Part shown: one piece after another, positions 1 to 6,837 of the stretch
Layout: each line of letters opens with the position of its first letter
Numbering within the stretch: the stretch's first letter is position 1
Origin: a virus
Virus record (IMG/VR): IMGVR_UViG_3300043464_001005
Location: 1 to 26,538 of that record
Reading direction: 5' to 3' (one strand)
DNA: 26,538 bases
Program-made: the position numbers and the translations under genes
Notes under the pieces: generated by a model
Told to the model about the DNA's origin: nothing
Databases searched by the model: none
The model's input: the letters and a program-made list of their open reading frames with translations, nothing else

Positions 1-130
1 GGATCTGGGTGACCTCGGAATACGCCCGCTGGACGGCCGTCCGGATGTCCCGCTGTTCGGCATCCTGGGGACCGCCAAAAGAGGAGGTGATTAGATGCTC
101 AACCGCGTCGAAATAGGTCAGATACGGCAT
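1..130 (-). CDS. Partial phage protein, C-terminus beyond the left edge
   Basis: An open frame begins with ATG at 130 and runs off the window. It reads MPYLTYFDAVEHLITSSFGG and then a charged helical stretch (AEQRDIRTAVQRAYSEV). An AGGAG ribosome site lies 6 bases upstream. It is the last visible gene of the late minus-strand run. A small, helical, acidic protein downstream of portal and accessory genes could be a head-completion or head-tail adaptor protein of the gp6 kind, but that is inference from position and helix content. With 43 codons visible the identity cannot be settled. Confidence 0.7.
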   Translation of the reverse strand, partial: MPYLTYFDAVEHLITSSFGGPQDAEQRDIRTAVQRAYSEVTQI

Positions 131-146
131 GGGGGGCTCCTGAGAA

Positions 147-239
147 CTATTGCCCCGCAGCCATGACTAGAAAAGCGGCCAAAACCGCCGCCAAGATGAA
201 CCCGGCGGCGGCCATGGCCAGCAAGTAGCAACGGATCAC
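147..239 (-). CDS. Tiny single-span membrane peptide (30 aa)
   Basis: A GTG start at 239 overlaps the TGA stop of the upstream Ig-like gene (GTGA junction). The product is VIRCYLLAMAAAGFILAAVLA plus a short tail ending in GQ. Nearly the whole peptide is a hydrophobic alanine/leucine helix, so it would be a membrane segment if made. A weak GGGAAG ribosome site is present. An internal ATG would give 22 residues. Coding is supported by the tight junctions on both sides and the membrane-like composition, not by recognised homology. A membrane micro-protein could relate to lysis or envelope contact, but nothing in the sequence proves it. Confidence 0.4.
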   Translation of the reverse strand: MIRCYLLAMAAAGFILAAVLAAFLVMAAGQ

Positions 240-523
240 TCTTCCCGCACCAGGGTCACCCCAAACTCTGGGGCTGCCGGGGGCAGGGTGTCGGCGGCGG
301 TAAAGGAAAGCTCGGCCGGTGCAGAGACGTTCCCGGCGTCATCGGTGTCGGTCAGCACCAAGACCACCAGATCGCCTTCCTTGGCAGCAACCTCGCCCAG
401 GTCCGTGGCCCCCGCGGTGTAGGACTTGGTGTCAGCCACCTCACCGTTGATGGTCACGGTCAGGGTGCGGGCAACAACGTCCTTGTCAACTGGCGGGGCG
501 GCAGAAACGGCATAAAACAGCAT
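236..523 (-). CDS. Ig-like / fibronectin-fold small virion protein (95 aa)
   Basis: The chosen start is ATG at 523, with an AGAGG site 7 bases upstream; a longer frame exists but begins with Arg-rich, non-phage-like sequence. The protein alternates beta-strand segments (residues 18-27 RTLTVTINGE, 48-59) and ends with a typical beta-sandwich edge: TDTDDAGNVSAP (58-69), ELSFTAADTLPPAAP (71-85) and FGVTLVREE. I recall similar short proteins with a DDAGN...DTIPP...GVTLV ending in phage structural regions. By family analogy it may be a decoration or tail-associated beta-sandwich protein. It is coupled to a 31-residue ORF upstream (1 base apart) and to a membrane peptide downstream (GTGA overlap). 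Confidence 0.75.
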   Translation of the reverse strand: MLFYAVSAAPPVDKDVVARTLTVTINGEVADTKSYTAGATDLGEVAAKEGDLVVLVLTDTDDAGNVSAPAELSFTAADTLPPAAPEFGVTLVREE

Positions 524-524
524 G

Positions 525-620
525 TCAATCCTCTTGGTTAGGCGGCAACGGAACCCACAGGGCCTCACCAGCCTGAAACTCAGCCGCCGGATGGCGCGCT
601 CCACGCCGGTAAATGGCCAC
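525..620 (-). CDS. Possible 31-residue peptide coupled to the Ig-like gene
   Basis: The frame GTG(620)...TGA(525) encodes a basic then acidic peptide (starts MAIYRRGARHPAAEF if GTG is read as Met; ends PLPPNQED). Its stop lies 1 base before the ATG of the Ig-like gene, the spacing seen at many real junctions here. There is no Shine-Dalgarno site and an in-frame TAG lies just upstream, so the start is uncertain. It may be a short gene or a spacer. Confidence 0.35.
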   Translation of the reverse strand: MAIYRRGARHPAAEFQAGEALWVPLPPNQED

Positions 621-848
621 ATACTAACTATTGCCCAGGCAGGGCCGGTTGCAGAACCGAGAAGGCCAGCTCTGCTGCCTATGGGGCCCTGTGACGCGAC
701 GTTCGCTCAAGAGCGCAACTAGTCGGAAATCCCTACGAGTTGCTCTGTCTGATTTCAGTACGGCACAATGCCGCATGTGCGGAGTGTGCAAAAACTGTCA
801 CTTTTCGCCAGTTTTGTTTGGCTTGTGTATCAAAAGTGACACACAACG
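621..848. other. Noncoding stretch with a 10-bp inverted repeat
   Basis: About 230 bases without a convincing gene. A 50-codon minus-strand frame (624-776) lacks a ribosome site and has atypical composition. The only clear structure is the inverted repeat listed at 796-841 and a short palindrome near 771-782 (CCGCA-TG-TGCGG). Confidence 0.6.
796..841 (-). terminator. Candidate weak terminator or operator hairpin
   Basis: TGTCACTTTT (796-805) and AAAAGTGACA (832-841) are perfect inverted copies with a 26-base loop. On the minus strand the stem lies 8 bases after the stop of the 849-1055 gene and is followed by AGTTTTTG, so it can be read as a rho-independent terminator. The stem is AT-rich with a long loop, so it would be weak. 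A dimeric repressor site is an equally fair reading. Confidence 0.35.
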
Positions 849-1055
849 CTAATGCTCCAGGAGTTCCTCTGGGATCATCCGGCGAATCTCCTCCGCTAGT
901 TCCCGCTGCTCTGCCGTTGGGCTGCCATGCTTGAGCAGCGAGCGGCAATGCTGGTCAATCTCCCAGAGCGTTGACAGAGCCTCGCCGCCCAGCCTCGCGG
1001 CATCGTACTCGCTCTGTTCGTCGGGCAATCGGTAGCGGAGCGTGACGGTCGGCAT
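849..1055 (-). CDS. Small conserved phage protein of unknown role (68 aa)
   Basis: The product starts with a beta-strand (MPTVTLRYRLPDEQSEYDAA), followed by ALSTLWEIDQHCRSLLKHG and a helical acidic end (AEQRELAEEIRRMIPEELLEH). I recognise the pattern of a small phage family with a LPEE..E...A..G.....LWDID..LR...K.G layout, present in many unrelated phages with no assigned function. There is no Shine-Dalgarno site, but a TAGAAT -10 element sits 7 bases before the ATG, so the message may be leaderless. A 172-base gap with a strong inverted repeat separates it from the gene upstream, so it is probably its own transcription unit. Confidence 0.8.
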   Translation of the reverse strand: MPTVTLRYRLPDEQSEYDAARLGGEALSTLWEIDQHCRSLLKHGSPTAEQRELAEEIRRMIPEELLEH

Positions 1056-1062
1056 GGCTCAG

Positions 1063-1090
1063 ATTCTACCGCCCTGTCCATCGGGCGCAA
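1063..1090 (-). promoter_or_regulatory. Candidate promoter giving a leaderless message
   Basis: On the minus strand TTGCGC (1085-1090), 16 bases and TAGAAT (1063-1068) are followed 7 bases later by the ATG at 1055. The -35 match is poor (3 of 6), the -10 good (5 of 6). The predicted transcription start falls at or next to the ATG, which fits the missing ribosome site of the 849-1055 gene. Confidence 0.35.
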
Positions 1091-1117
1091 TGCTGTTTTG
1101 CGGCCTGTTTGCTGGCC

Positions 1118-1164
1118 GTTACGGAACCTATGCTGTGCAACGTCTCTGGCATAGGTTCCGTAAC
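1118..1164. repeat. Perfect 16-bp inverted repeat, 15-base loop
   Basis: GTTACGGAACCTATGC (1118-1133) and its reverse complement (1149-1164). It lies in the gap between the 1228-1602 gene and the candidate promoter of the 849-1055 gene. Neither side has a T run, so it is not a textbook intrinsic terminator. Two shorter GGCC-bounded inverted repeats flank it (1101-1118 and 1170-1190). Confidence 0.75.
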
Positions 1165-1227
1165 AGGCGTGGCCGGTTGTTTGGCCGGTATCGCAAACTG
1201 CGATTGCCGTACTCTGGTGCAAGAGCG

Positions 1228-1602
1228 TCAGTGCGGGCAACTCGGACACGGCGTAACGGCCCGCACCGTCTGCAAACCGGCCGCGTCTAGGCTGGCGTCA
1301 AAAGACCACGCCTGCCCAGAAACCTGAGTCACGTTTGAATTCTGCAATCCATCATCGCTCCATCGCCAAAACATCACGCCGGGAAGATTCGGCAATGCCG
1401 CCGACATTGCGGCGACCATTTCATCTGTCGCCAACGTGCAGAGAGCCCGGTGGGATGCAGGTCGCTGGCCGTCGCCAGACAGTTCAATCCGGAAGTGCGG
1501 CCCTGTGCATGACGGGTCCGGCTCAACGCTAGCCGCGAGCGACTCGGCCGCCTGCAAGGCGGATGCAGGAACGACAATCGCTACCCTGAACGACCAAGTC
1601 AC
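1228..1602 (-). CDS. Accessory late protein, function unknown (124 aa)
   Basis: I prefer the GTG start at 1602, which forms a GTGA overlap with the stop of the upstream gene and has a GGGGGA ribosome site; an ATG 12 bases earlier (1614) has none. Starts VTWSFRVAIVVPASA. The middle has FRIELSGDGQRPASHRALCT (residues 47-66), TDEMVAAMSAALPNLPGVMFWRW and a closing SGQAWSFDASLDAAGLQTV. The protein ends in CPSCPH, a possible metal-binding tail. The layout recalls small phage proteins found beside tail-fibre or lectin-like genes, but I cannot name a family. It follows the LamG-like gene and is probably translated with it. Confidence 0.7.
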   Translation of the reverse strand: MTWSFRVAIVVPASALQAAESLAASVEPDPSCTGPHFRIELSGDGQRPASHRALCTLATDEMVAAMSAALPNLPGVMFWRWSDDGLQNSNVTQVSGQAWSFDASLDAAGLQTVRAVTPCPSCPH

Positions 1603-2378
1603 GCGATCCCCCATTTCGATACAAGGTAGTTTGTGATCGTCGCGCGGTCTGCGTCCGAAACAGCCGCCGCGTAAAGCAAAACCTCGCACACAACTCCAGG
1701 GTAGTAGAACGCCGCAGCAGATTCATTGCCGTTGCCGCCAATGCTTGCGAAACTTCCCCAAGAGACGGCGCTGCCGGTTTTTGTAGTCGCCAGCGTGTCC
1801 TTAAACCAGAATCGCCAGTCGGCAGAGCGGGACATAACAACCCCAACGTGCGTCGATGTAAATGGCGGGTCGTATGAAAAACTGAATCGCGTGTCCCTGC
1901 CGAATGAGGAATAGTGATCAAAACCTCCGCACGGATAATGGTCGGCATCAACAGTGTCTCCGAACTTCGCCAGCGGGTGGCCGATGCAGGCGTCCTCCCC
2001 AAGATCGCCGCGACAAACGTAGAACGCCGTGCCAGCGGCACTTCCTGCGAGCGGATTCGCCGCAAACTTCAAACACTGCAACGAATCATTGTCGAACGAA
2101 AGAGACGCCTTGCCGTTGGTGGAGGCTGTGGCGAGTGTGGGTTTGAGCGAAGTTGAGCCTGACTGCGTGGCGTGATTTCCCGTGCCGCTCTTGTCCTGCC
2201 AGTAACCAACTGGATCGTCGCCTCCAACCGCCCCCGTGCCGTTGGAGTTCTGAAACAGTGTGGCGAGGTCGCTGGCGTCGTACCAGCCCACAAGACCCGC
2301 AACGGAGGACGGCGAGAAGGGAGGCGCAGAAGCCTGCCGTCGGGCGAGTGGGCGCAACAGTCGCGGATTCATCGGCAT
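1599..2378 (-). CDS. LamG/concanavalin-like adhesin candidate (259 aa)
   Basis: Start chosen at ATG 2378 (GAGAG site upstream; earlier frame sequence is antisense-like Arg/Cys-rich). The N-terminus MPMNPRLLRP matches that of the gene at 2718-3593. Residues 28-37 GLVGWYDASD and 58-72 GYWQDKSGTGNHATQ are hallmark motifs of LamG-type concanavalin A-like domains found in surface and phage fibre proteins. The C-terminus (YPGVVCEVLLYAAAVSDADR) is the usual closing strand and helix. Expected role: carbohydrate-contacting tail fibre, spike or capsid decoration. Proline/serine-rich residues 15-26 may link a virion-anchoring N-terminus to the lectin domain. Domain call is confident; the place on the virion is inferred. 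Confidence 0.85.
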   Translation of the reverse strand: MPMNPRLLRPLARRQASAPPFSPSSVAGLVGWYDASDLATLFQNSNGTGAVGGDDPVGYWQDKSGTGNHATQSGSTSLKPTLATASTNGKASLSFDNDSLQCLKFAANPLAGSAAGTAFYVCRGDLGEDACIGHPLAKFGDTVDADHYPCGGFDHYSSFGRDTRFSFSYDPPFTSTHVGVVMSRSADWRFWFKDTLATTKTGSAVSWGSFASIGGNGNESAAAFYYPGVVCEVLLYAAAVSDADRATITNYLVSKWGIA

Positions 2379-2406
2379 CGAACGGCTCTCTCTAAGGTGA
2401 AGAGCG

Positions 2407-2721
2407 TCACACCACCGGATCGGGCGGGAGCAATGCCACCGCCTCCGACCAGGGCAGCACTTCAACCGCCTGCCCCAGCACGGCCTTATCCGCTGCGGCC
2501 CACATTGCCTCCAGCAATCCGCCCGGCCCGATCTCTGTGAGAACGTCCGCGTACAGCATGAGCCGCCCATCGGTCAGCGTGCGAGGAAAGGGCACGCAGT
2601 TGGGCGAGCCGTATTGCGCGTGCAGTTCCGCGAGCCTGCCAGCCAGCGCGGGCGTGAAGACGAGGGCCAGCCCGCGAGCGTCGGCAAGGCTGATCGGGAG
2701 CGTCAGTTCAGAAAGCGTCAT
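2407..2721 (-). CDS. Unknown late protein (104 aa)
   Basis: Starts MTLSELTLPISLADARGLAL, with helices rich in Ala/Leu and two loops with prolines; ends LLPPDPVV. ATG at 2721 overlaps the TGA of the upstream lectin-like gene (ATGA), and a 28-base gap separates it from the next LamG-like gene. The GGGACG ribosome site is weak, so coupling is likely. Its place between two paralogous-looking adhesin candidates suggests a chaperone or connector for them, but that is only context. No family recognised. Confidence 0.75.
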   Translation of the reverse strand: MTLSELTLPISLADARGLALVFTPALAGRLAELHAQYGSPNCVPFPRTLTDGRLMLYADVLTEIGPGGLLEAMWAAADKAVLGQAVEVLPWSEAVALLPPDPVV

Positions 2722-3593
2722 ACGTTGCGTCCCAGCGCCGCCATGAATGTGTTCATCGCATTGGTGTATCGGGTGACTTCAGTGGCGTTCAGAGATCGCC
2801 CAATCGAATACGACCCAAGCGCACCAGAGAAATAAAGCGTCGGGCTGTATGAGCCAGCCGTCGGCGGCGTGCCCGTTACAAGATTGCGGGCGAACACGGT
2901 GAAAGGAATGCTCGTTGCGACGGGCGTGATAGAGGAGGTTAGTTCGCTGCCTGCTACGCCATTGTGATAGGTAAACATCGACGATGCCGACGAACGGCTG
3001 CCGACCTGCAATGCCGGATACGTTGGAGACGACGGGCCAGCCTGCCCGGTTTCGCGCCCAAACGTGAAATTGTTTGGCACCATCTCGTACCGATGCCGAT
3101 CCGCCGCAGTGGTCGAATGAAACGAATAACTGGAAATCATGGCGTTGTTATTCGGCGTCGTCCGAACATACACAGACAAATGCCCGTCTGTTTCGATGCC
3201 TGCGGGCAGTTGATCCAGCCTGAGGCCGGTCTGTAGGTATTTACTGCTCCCGTTGCCGGTGAGTCCCGTCGCCAGCGTGTAGTCGCCACTGACAAACGGC
3301 CCGGCGGATACATTTGCGTCCGTCGTAAGTCCGTACTGCGCTCCGCTCAGGCTCGCGCCCCGAAACAGCGGCACCAGCACGGCCGACAGGTTGTCGCCCG
3401 CAAAAACATTCAAACGCAGAAAGCGACTGCGTATACCGGCGCTGTCGATTGCTCGGCACAGGTCGGAAACGGCCTTCAGTGTCGCGGCCGAGACTGTGCC
3501 GCCGTTATCGACGACGCGAGTACGCCACGACGCAGCCTCCGGGTGGAGGCCAGATGAGCGGGGGCGAAGCAGTCTCGGGCTCATCGGGGACAT
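2718..3593 (-). CDS. Second lectin-like adhesin candidate (291 aa)
   Basis: Starts MSPMSPRLLRPRSS; a second ATG three codons in is equally possible. Residues 31-42 GGTVSAATLKAV and the following helix (SDLCRAIDSAGIRSRFLRLNVFAG) form a module I have seen at the head of phage and planctomycete LamG-type proteins. The rest is glycine/serine/threonine-rich beta sequence with LSVYVRTTPNN (about 139-149), a typical concanavalin-like inner strand, and a C-terminal helix TEVTRYTNAMNTFMAALGRNV. Expected role: receptor-binding or particle decoration. It shares the PRLLRP N-terminus with the 1599-2378 product, suggesting the same docking partner. Upstream ribosome site AAGAG is modest. Confidence 0.8.
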   Translation of the reverse strand: MSPMSPRLLRPRSSGLHPEAASWRTRVVDNGGTVSAATLKAVSDLCRAIDSAGIRSRFLRLNVFAGDNLSAVLVPLFRGASLSGAQYGLTTDANVSAGPFVSGDYTLATGLTGNGSSKYLQTGLRLDQLPAGIETDGHLSVYVRTTPNNNAMISSYSFHSTTAADRHRYEMVPNNFTFGRETGQAGPSSPTYPALQVGSRSSASSMFTYHNGVAGSELTSSITPVATSIPFTVFARNLVTGTPPTAGSYSPTLYFSGALGSYSIGRSLNATEVTRYTNAMNTFMAALGRNV

Positions 3594-3620
3594 AGGTGCG
3601 CTCTTGTGGTGAGAGAGAGA

Positions 3621-3950
3621 CTAGCCCTTCAGCGTGACAGTCATGGCGCAGGTTGTGGCGCCGACGATCACCGGGGCGATGTAGGGGAAGCCAAAGCAGG
3701 CATCCGGAATCGGGTGGGCTCCATCGGTTACGGCCGTGGTCACAGCAGAGCCGTCTGATCGAATCTGGAGCGGGGTGCTTTCCGGACCAATGGAGGCATG
3801 CCAGTTGATCTGCGTGGCACTGTTGGTGGCGCCGATCAAAACACCGCCGCCGGCCCAGCGGTCAAACGGAAACCTGGGTGTGAGGGTGTTTGCAGAGGAG
3901 CCGGCCGTGATCACGGCGGTGGTGGAAAAGCGTTCAATACTGGCGGTCAT
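3621..3950 (-). CDS. Small beta-rich virion protein candidate (109 aa)
   Basis: Starts MTASIERFSTTAVITAGSSA; alternating short hydrophobic strands and loops, with WAGGGVLIGATNSATQINWHAS in the middle and a closing VIVGATTCAMTVTLKG. The composition and length fit a beta-sandwich decoration or tail-completion protein. GGAAG ribosome site; ATG overlaps the TGA of the upstream gene. The gene upstream ends in GRNV* just as the gene at 2718-3593 does, a coincidence of the AACGTATGA junction used twice. No recognised family. Confidence 0.75.
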   Translation of the reverse strand: MTASIERFSTTAVITAGSSANTLTPRFPFDRWAGGGVLIGATNSATQINWHASIGPESTPLQIRSDGSAVTTAVTDGAHPIPDACFGFPYIAPVIVGATTCAMTVTLKG

Positions 3951-4483
3951 ACGTTTCTTCCTTTCGGTCGGTAGGCGTGTTTCTCAATGATTCGTTCGCG
4001 GACCTCGCCGGCCTTTGCACCGGGGCGCCGCTTCATCTCCGTCGCCACCTCGCGGCGGAGGATCTTTTCGTTCATCAGCTTGCGTTTCGGGGGATCCACA
4101 GAGCCAGGGTCATATTGTACTGAACCTTTGACCACCAGTCTACGCTTCTGGGCTACACGCAGGACATCGTCCGACGAGGACACCCAGGCTTCTGGATCCC
4201 TCCACGCACGCTTGTCCGCGATGCCGCCGCAGTAGTATTTGCCCGATATGTTTATCCCGGCCGCCTTGGCCTCTTTGACCATCCACTGAGCCGAGAGCTT
4301 CGGCATGCTATCCAGTTGCTGGTTGTTGTAGCGGCCTTCCATGAATGCCCTGTCCGTACCCCTTGTTCCGGGGGCGATCTGGAGGGCGCACATTTCCGCC
4401 CAACGCTCTCCATGGGGGAGAGCCTTCTTGTACGTCTCAACGGCCTCGTGGCCGGCGTCTCGGATCTGGCGAGGGATATCCAT
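3947..4483 (-). CDS. Conserved-looking protein after portal (178 aa)
   Basis: Start ATG 4483, 1 base after the portal stop codon; a longer frame into the portal gene is a shadow. Starts MDIPRQIRDAGHEAVETYKK. Middle: ERWAEMCALQIAPGTRGTDRAFMEGR, QLDSMPKLSAQWMVKEAKAAGI, and GKYYCGGIADKRAWRDPEAWVSSSDDVLRVAQKRRL (about 96-131). The last third is strongly basic (KRKLMNEKILRREVATEMKRRPGAKAGEVRERIIEKH). The ordered motifs look like a compact conserved domain that I associate with phage genes next to portals, with no function known to me. The basic tail suggests nucleic-acid contact. Confidence 0.8.
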   Translation of the reverse strand: MDIPRQIRDAGHEAVETYKKALPHGERWAEMCALQIAPGTRGTDRAFMEGRYNNQQLDSMPKLSAQWMVKEAKAAGINISGKYYCGGIADKRAWRDPEAWVSSSDDVLRVAQKRRLVVKGSVQYDPGSVDPPKRKLMNEKILRREVATEMKRRPGAKAGEVRERIIEKHAYRPKGRNV

Positions 4484-4484
4484 G

Positions 4485-6497
4485 TTATTGCGGCGGGGGT
4501 GCTTGCTCCTGCGGAGGCTCTTCTGGAGGCTGGCCCTCTTGGCCAGGAGGCCCGCCCGGGGGTTGCTGTGGCGGCGGAGGCGGGGGCGGAACCATGTAGC
4601 GAGTGACATCCACTTGCATGGCCTTGCCCCAATCCTCCAAGAGGGCATTGAACAGTTCCGGCCTGCCGGCCTGGAGCAAGCCCTGCGAGATCGGAGCCAA
4701 AATCTGCATGGCCTGCGTGATGTTCTCAATGCGGGTTGCGATGTTCGGCTTGCGAGCGCTGCCAGCCTCAACGCGGTAGTCGTACTCTCTGACAATCGCA
4801 TCCGGAGACTCGCCCTGGACATGCATCCGCCACGCTTGCGCAGCCATCGGTCCCAAGACCGGCGCAACATCTTGCGGATAGATCAACCACCGCGCAAGCA
4901 ATGCTTCCTTGCGGGCGACCTCGGACAATGCGTCTTCCAGAATATTTGCATAATCGTCCGGGCGCACACTGATCTGTTCAGCCTTCACCTGCGCTTCTGC
5001 AGCCGACCGGAACTGATTTCTGGTCATGCCGTACAACAGTTCAGTAAGGCCCACGCGCCGGTCGAAGAGGGCCGTCACCTCGGCAATGATGTTGTACATG
5101 TCCTGGGTGACACCAGGAACTTGGAACACGCTGATGACATCGTTCACGCTCCGGCCAACGGCTTCGGAGATTTCAATGATGTTGAATCCCTTCTCGCCCT
5201 TGTCCAGGATCTTCGCCTTCAGGTCTGGGTCCGCGCTCTTTGCCACGCCGATCAGCGTTTGCGAAGACACTGCAATCCTGGTGGCAAGGAAGGACATCGC
5301 CCAATTGATGAACCGCAATTCCCCAATACCAGGGCGAATCAGCGAGATCGGCCAAGAGTAGCCCGGCTTGCCGTGCCACGCGAGCAACGTAAACGGCCAG
5401 CCCGCCGGTTCCGCCCAAAATGGAATGGGCCACTGGGCCCGCATGAACATCTCCTGCGGGATGCCAGTCTCGTCTACTTCTTCTTGGAGAAGGGCAGGGG
5501 GGAGGTTCAATGGGAAGTCCACGCCCTCTGCGACAACGATGTAGCAGTTCACGCCAAGCGCATCGAACTTGCCCCTGAGATCCTTGTCGGCGTCCTTTAG
5601 CCGATCACCAAACCCAGTCTTGGAATAAATCTCCCAGTAGCAGATCAGGTCGTTGGTCTTGCCGTTCTTCTTGCGGAACTCATACCCGCGTTCATTTTCA
5701 TCTGCGCGGGACGAGTAGGATTCGATGTGGCCCTTCAGATCCTCGCGGGTCAGGCCGAACTTCGCAGCCACTTCGTCCACCGGCTGGACACGTTTGCGCG
5801 CAGCCCAGCGGATGTCCTCAAACTCGTCGGCGTCCGGATCCCACACCAGATTGTCTACGGAGTCATAGAAGGAGCCGGCCATCTTCACCGAAGACCCCGG
5901 CGGCTGGTACAGCTCATGCCACCACACGCCAGCGCCTTTGATGAACGCCTCTTCCACCACCTTGCGGGAATGCTTCTTCAGATCCAGTTCGTTGGGTGTG
6001 TAGTTCAGGTAGTCTTCCAAGAGCTTGGCAATAATGCCACGCCGCTCTTGAGCGAACATCTGCTGCTGCATGCCCTGCTGGTACTGCTGCATCCCGGGAT
6101 CGGGCATCATCACCGGCTGGCCGTCCGGCCCCATCACAGGGCCGTCAGGCCCCATCTGGGGAACCGGCGGCTGTGGAAAAATACCAAGCAAATGCGGCGG
6201 GACAACAGGGTACTGCTTGGCGTTCACCGCCCGGGTGGGGTTGCGGTGGTGGATGACCGAACTGAACAGACGCACGGCTTCCCACACCCGGTTGACGCAA
6301 ATGCGCATCGCCGGCGCATCGATGCCCTTGTTGTAGGACCGGCTGGTTTCCGGACCCCACATCGCCTCCGGGTCAGAGGCATAGAACCCCATGGCCTCCT
6401 TGGCGTCATCCGCAAAAGGCTTTTTGTGTTTTTCGCCCTGTTTCACGCACTCCAGCCAGCGTTTGGCAATTGGAGCGAGTGGGTTTTGTTCGGCCAT
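4485..6497 (-). CDS. Portal protein (670 aa)
   Basis: Forms the dodecameric vertex ring through which DNA is packaged. The length, position two genes after the large terminase, and segments such as PEAMWGPETSRSYNKGIDAPAMRICVNRVWEAVRLFSSVI (about 44-82), SFYDSVDNLVWDPDADEFEDIRW and the membrane-free helical stem fit P22/podovirus-type portals. An insert rich in Gln/Met/Pro (about 100-150) and a Pro/Gln C-terminal tail (last ~45 residues) are likely flexible. The C-terminal helices before the tail (NALLEDWGKAMQVDVTRYM) would form the barrel. Strong AGAGGA ribosome site upstream. Portal identity is by motif layout and context; a profile search would settle the subfamily. Confidence 0.85.
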   Translation of the reverse strand: MAEQNPLAPIAKRWLECVKQGEKHKKPFADDAKEAMGFYASDPEAMWGPETSRSYNKGIDAPAMRICVNRVWEAVRLFSSVIHHRNPTRAVNAKQYPVVPPHLLGIFPQPPVPQMGPDGPVMGPDGQPVMMPDPGMQQYQQGMQQQMFAQERRGIIAKLLEDYLNYTPNELDLKKHSRKVVEEAFIKGAGVWWHELYQPPGSSVKMAGSFYDSVDNLVWDPDADEFEDIRWAARKRVQPVDEVAAKFGLTREDLKGHIESYSSRADENERGYEFRKKNGKTNDLICYWEIYSKTGFGDRLKDADKDLRGKFDALGVNCYIVVAEGVDFPLNLPPALLQEEVDETGIPQEMFMRAQWPIPFWAEPAGWPFTLLAWHGKPGYSWPISLIRPGIGELRFINWAMSFLATRIAVSSQTLIGVAKSADPDLKAKILDKGEKGFNIIEISEAVGRSVNDVISVFQVPGVTQDMYNIIAEVTALFDRRVGLTELLYGMTRNQFRSAAEAQVKAEQISVRPDDYANILEDALSEVARKEALLARWLIYPQDVAPVLGPMAAQAWRMHVQGESPDAIVREYDYRVEAGSARKPNIATRIENITQAMQILAPISQGLLQAGRPELFNALLEDWGKAMQVDVTRYMVPPPPPPPQQPPGGPPGQEGQPPEEPPQEQAPPPQ

Positions 6498-6519
6498 GAA
6501 GTCCTCTTAGGTAAATGCC

Positions 6520-6837
6520 CTACTTGGCCTTCTTGGCCTCCAGGGCTTCCAGGCGCTTCTCCGCCAGGGCCAACTTCTCCTGGAGGGCGATCAGCTTGCT
6601 GGGCCGGGGTGCCCAGAAGCCGTACTCCTTCCAGGCAGGGAACTCGTTGACACCGGGATCGTCTACATGGTGGACCGAAAACCGCTCCACGCCGCCGTAG
6701 CTGGGGGTAATGACCCACAGCGTCAGGGTGCGGCTGGAGATTTCGGTGACGAGGGCCAGTGACGGCGGGGCGCCCTCATGGCGGTAGTAGAAGACTTTGT
6801 CGCCCAGTTCGGCGGTCGGCATCTGGAAAGCGCTCAT
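6520..6837 (-). CDS. Small protein between terminase and portal (105 aa)
   Basis: Starts MSAFQMPTAELGDKVFYYRH; the first 75 residues read as a small beta-barrel (PSLALVTEISSRTLTLWVI, GGVERFSVHHVDDPG), reminiscent of SH3-like folds. WKEYGFW follows, then a C-terminal coiled coil (KLIALQEKLALAEKRLEALEAKKAK). ATG overlaps the terminase TGA (ATGA). The position between terminase and portal suggests a packaging or portal-assembly accessory factor. I recall short proteins of this build in the same slot in other phages, without a known role. Confidence 0.85.
   Translation of the reverse strand: MSAFQMPTAELGDKVFYYRHEGAPPSLALVTEISSRTLTLWVITPSYGGVERFSVHHVDDPGVNEFPAWKEYGFWAPRPSKLIALQEKLALAEKRLEALEAKKAK

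Noticed and set aside
624-776. A 50-codon minus-strand frame (MRHCAVLKSD...)
   Set aside because: No ribosome site, Arg/Cys-rich antisense-like composition, no recognisable features.
1118-1164. Calling the 16-bp inverted repeat an intrinsic terminator
   Set aside because: No T run follows on either strand, so it is recorded as an inverted repeat of unknown role.
4341-5600. Long plus-strand open frame (419 codons) opposite the portal gene
   Set aside because: It is the antisense shadow of a well supported portal gene in GC-rich DNA; its translation is Arg/Leu/His-rich with no domain and no ribosome site.
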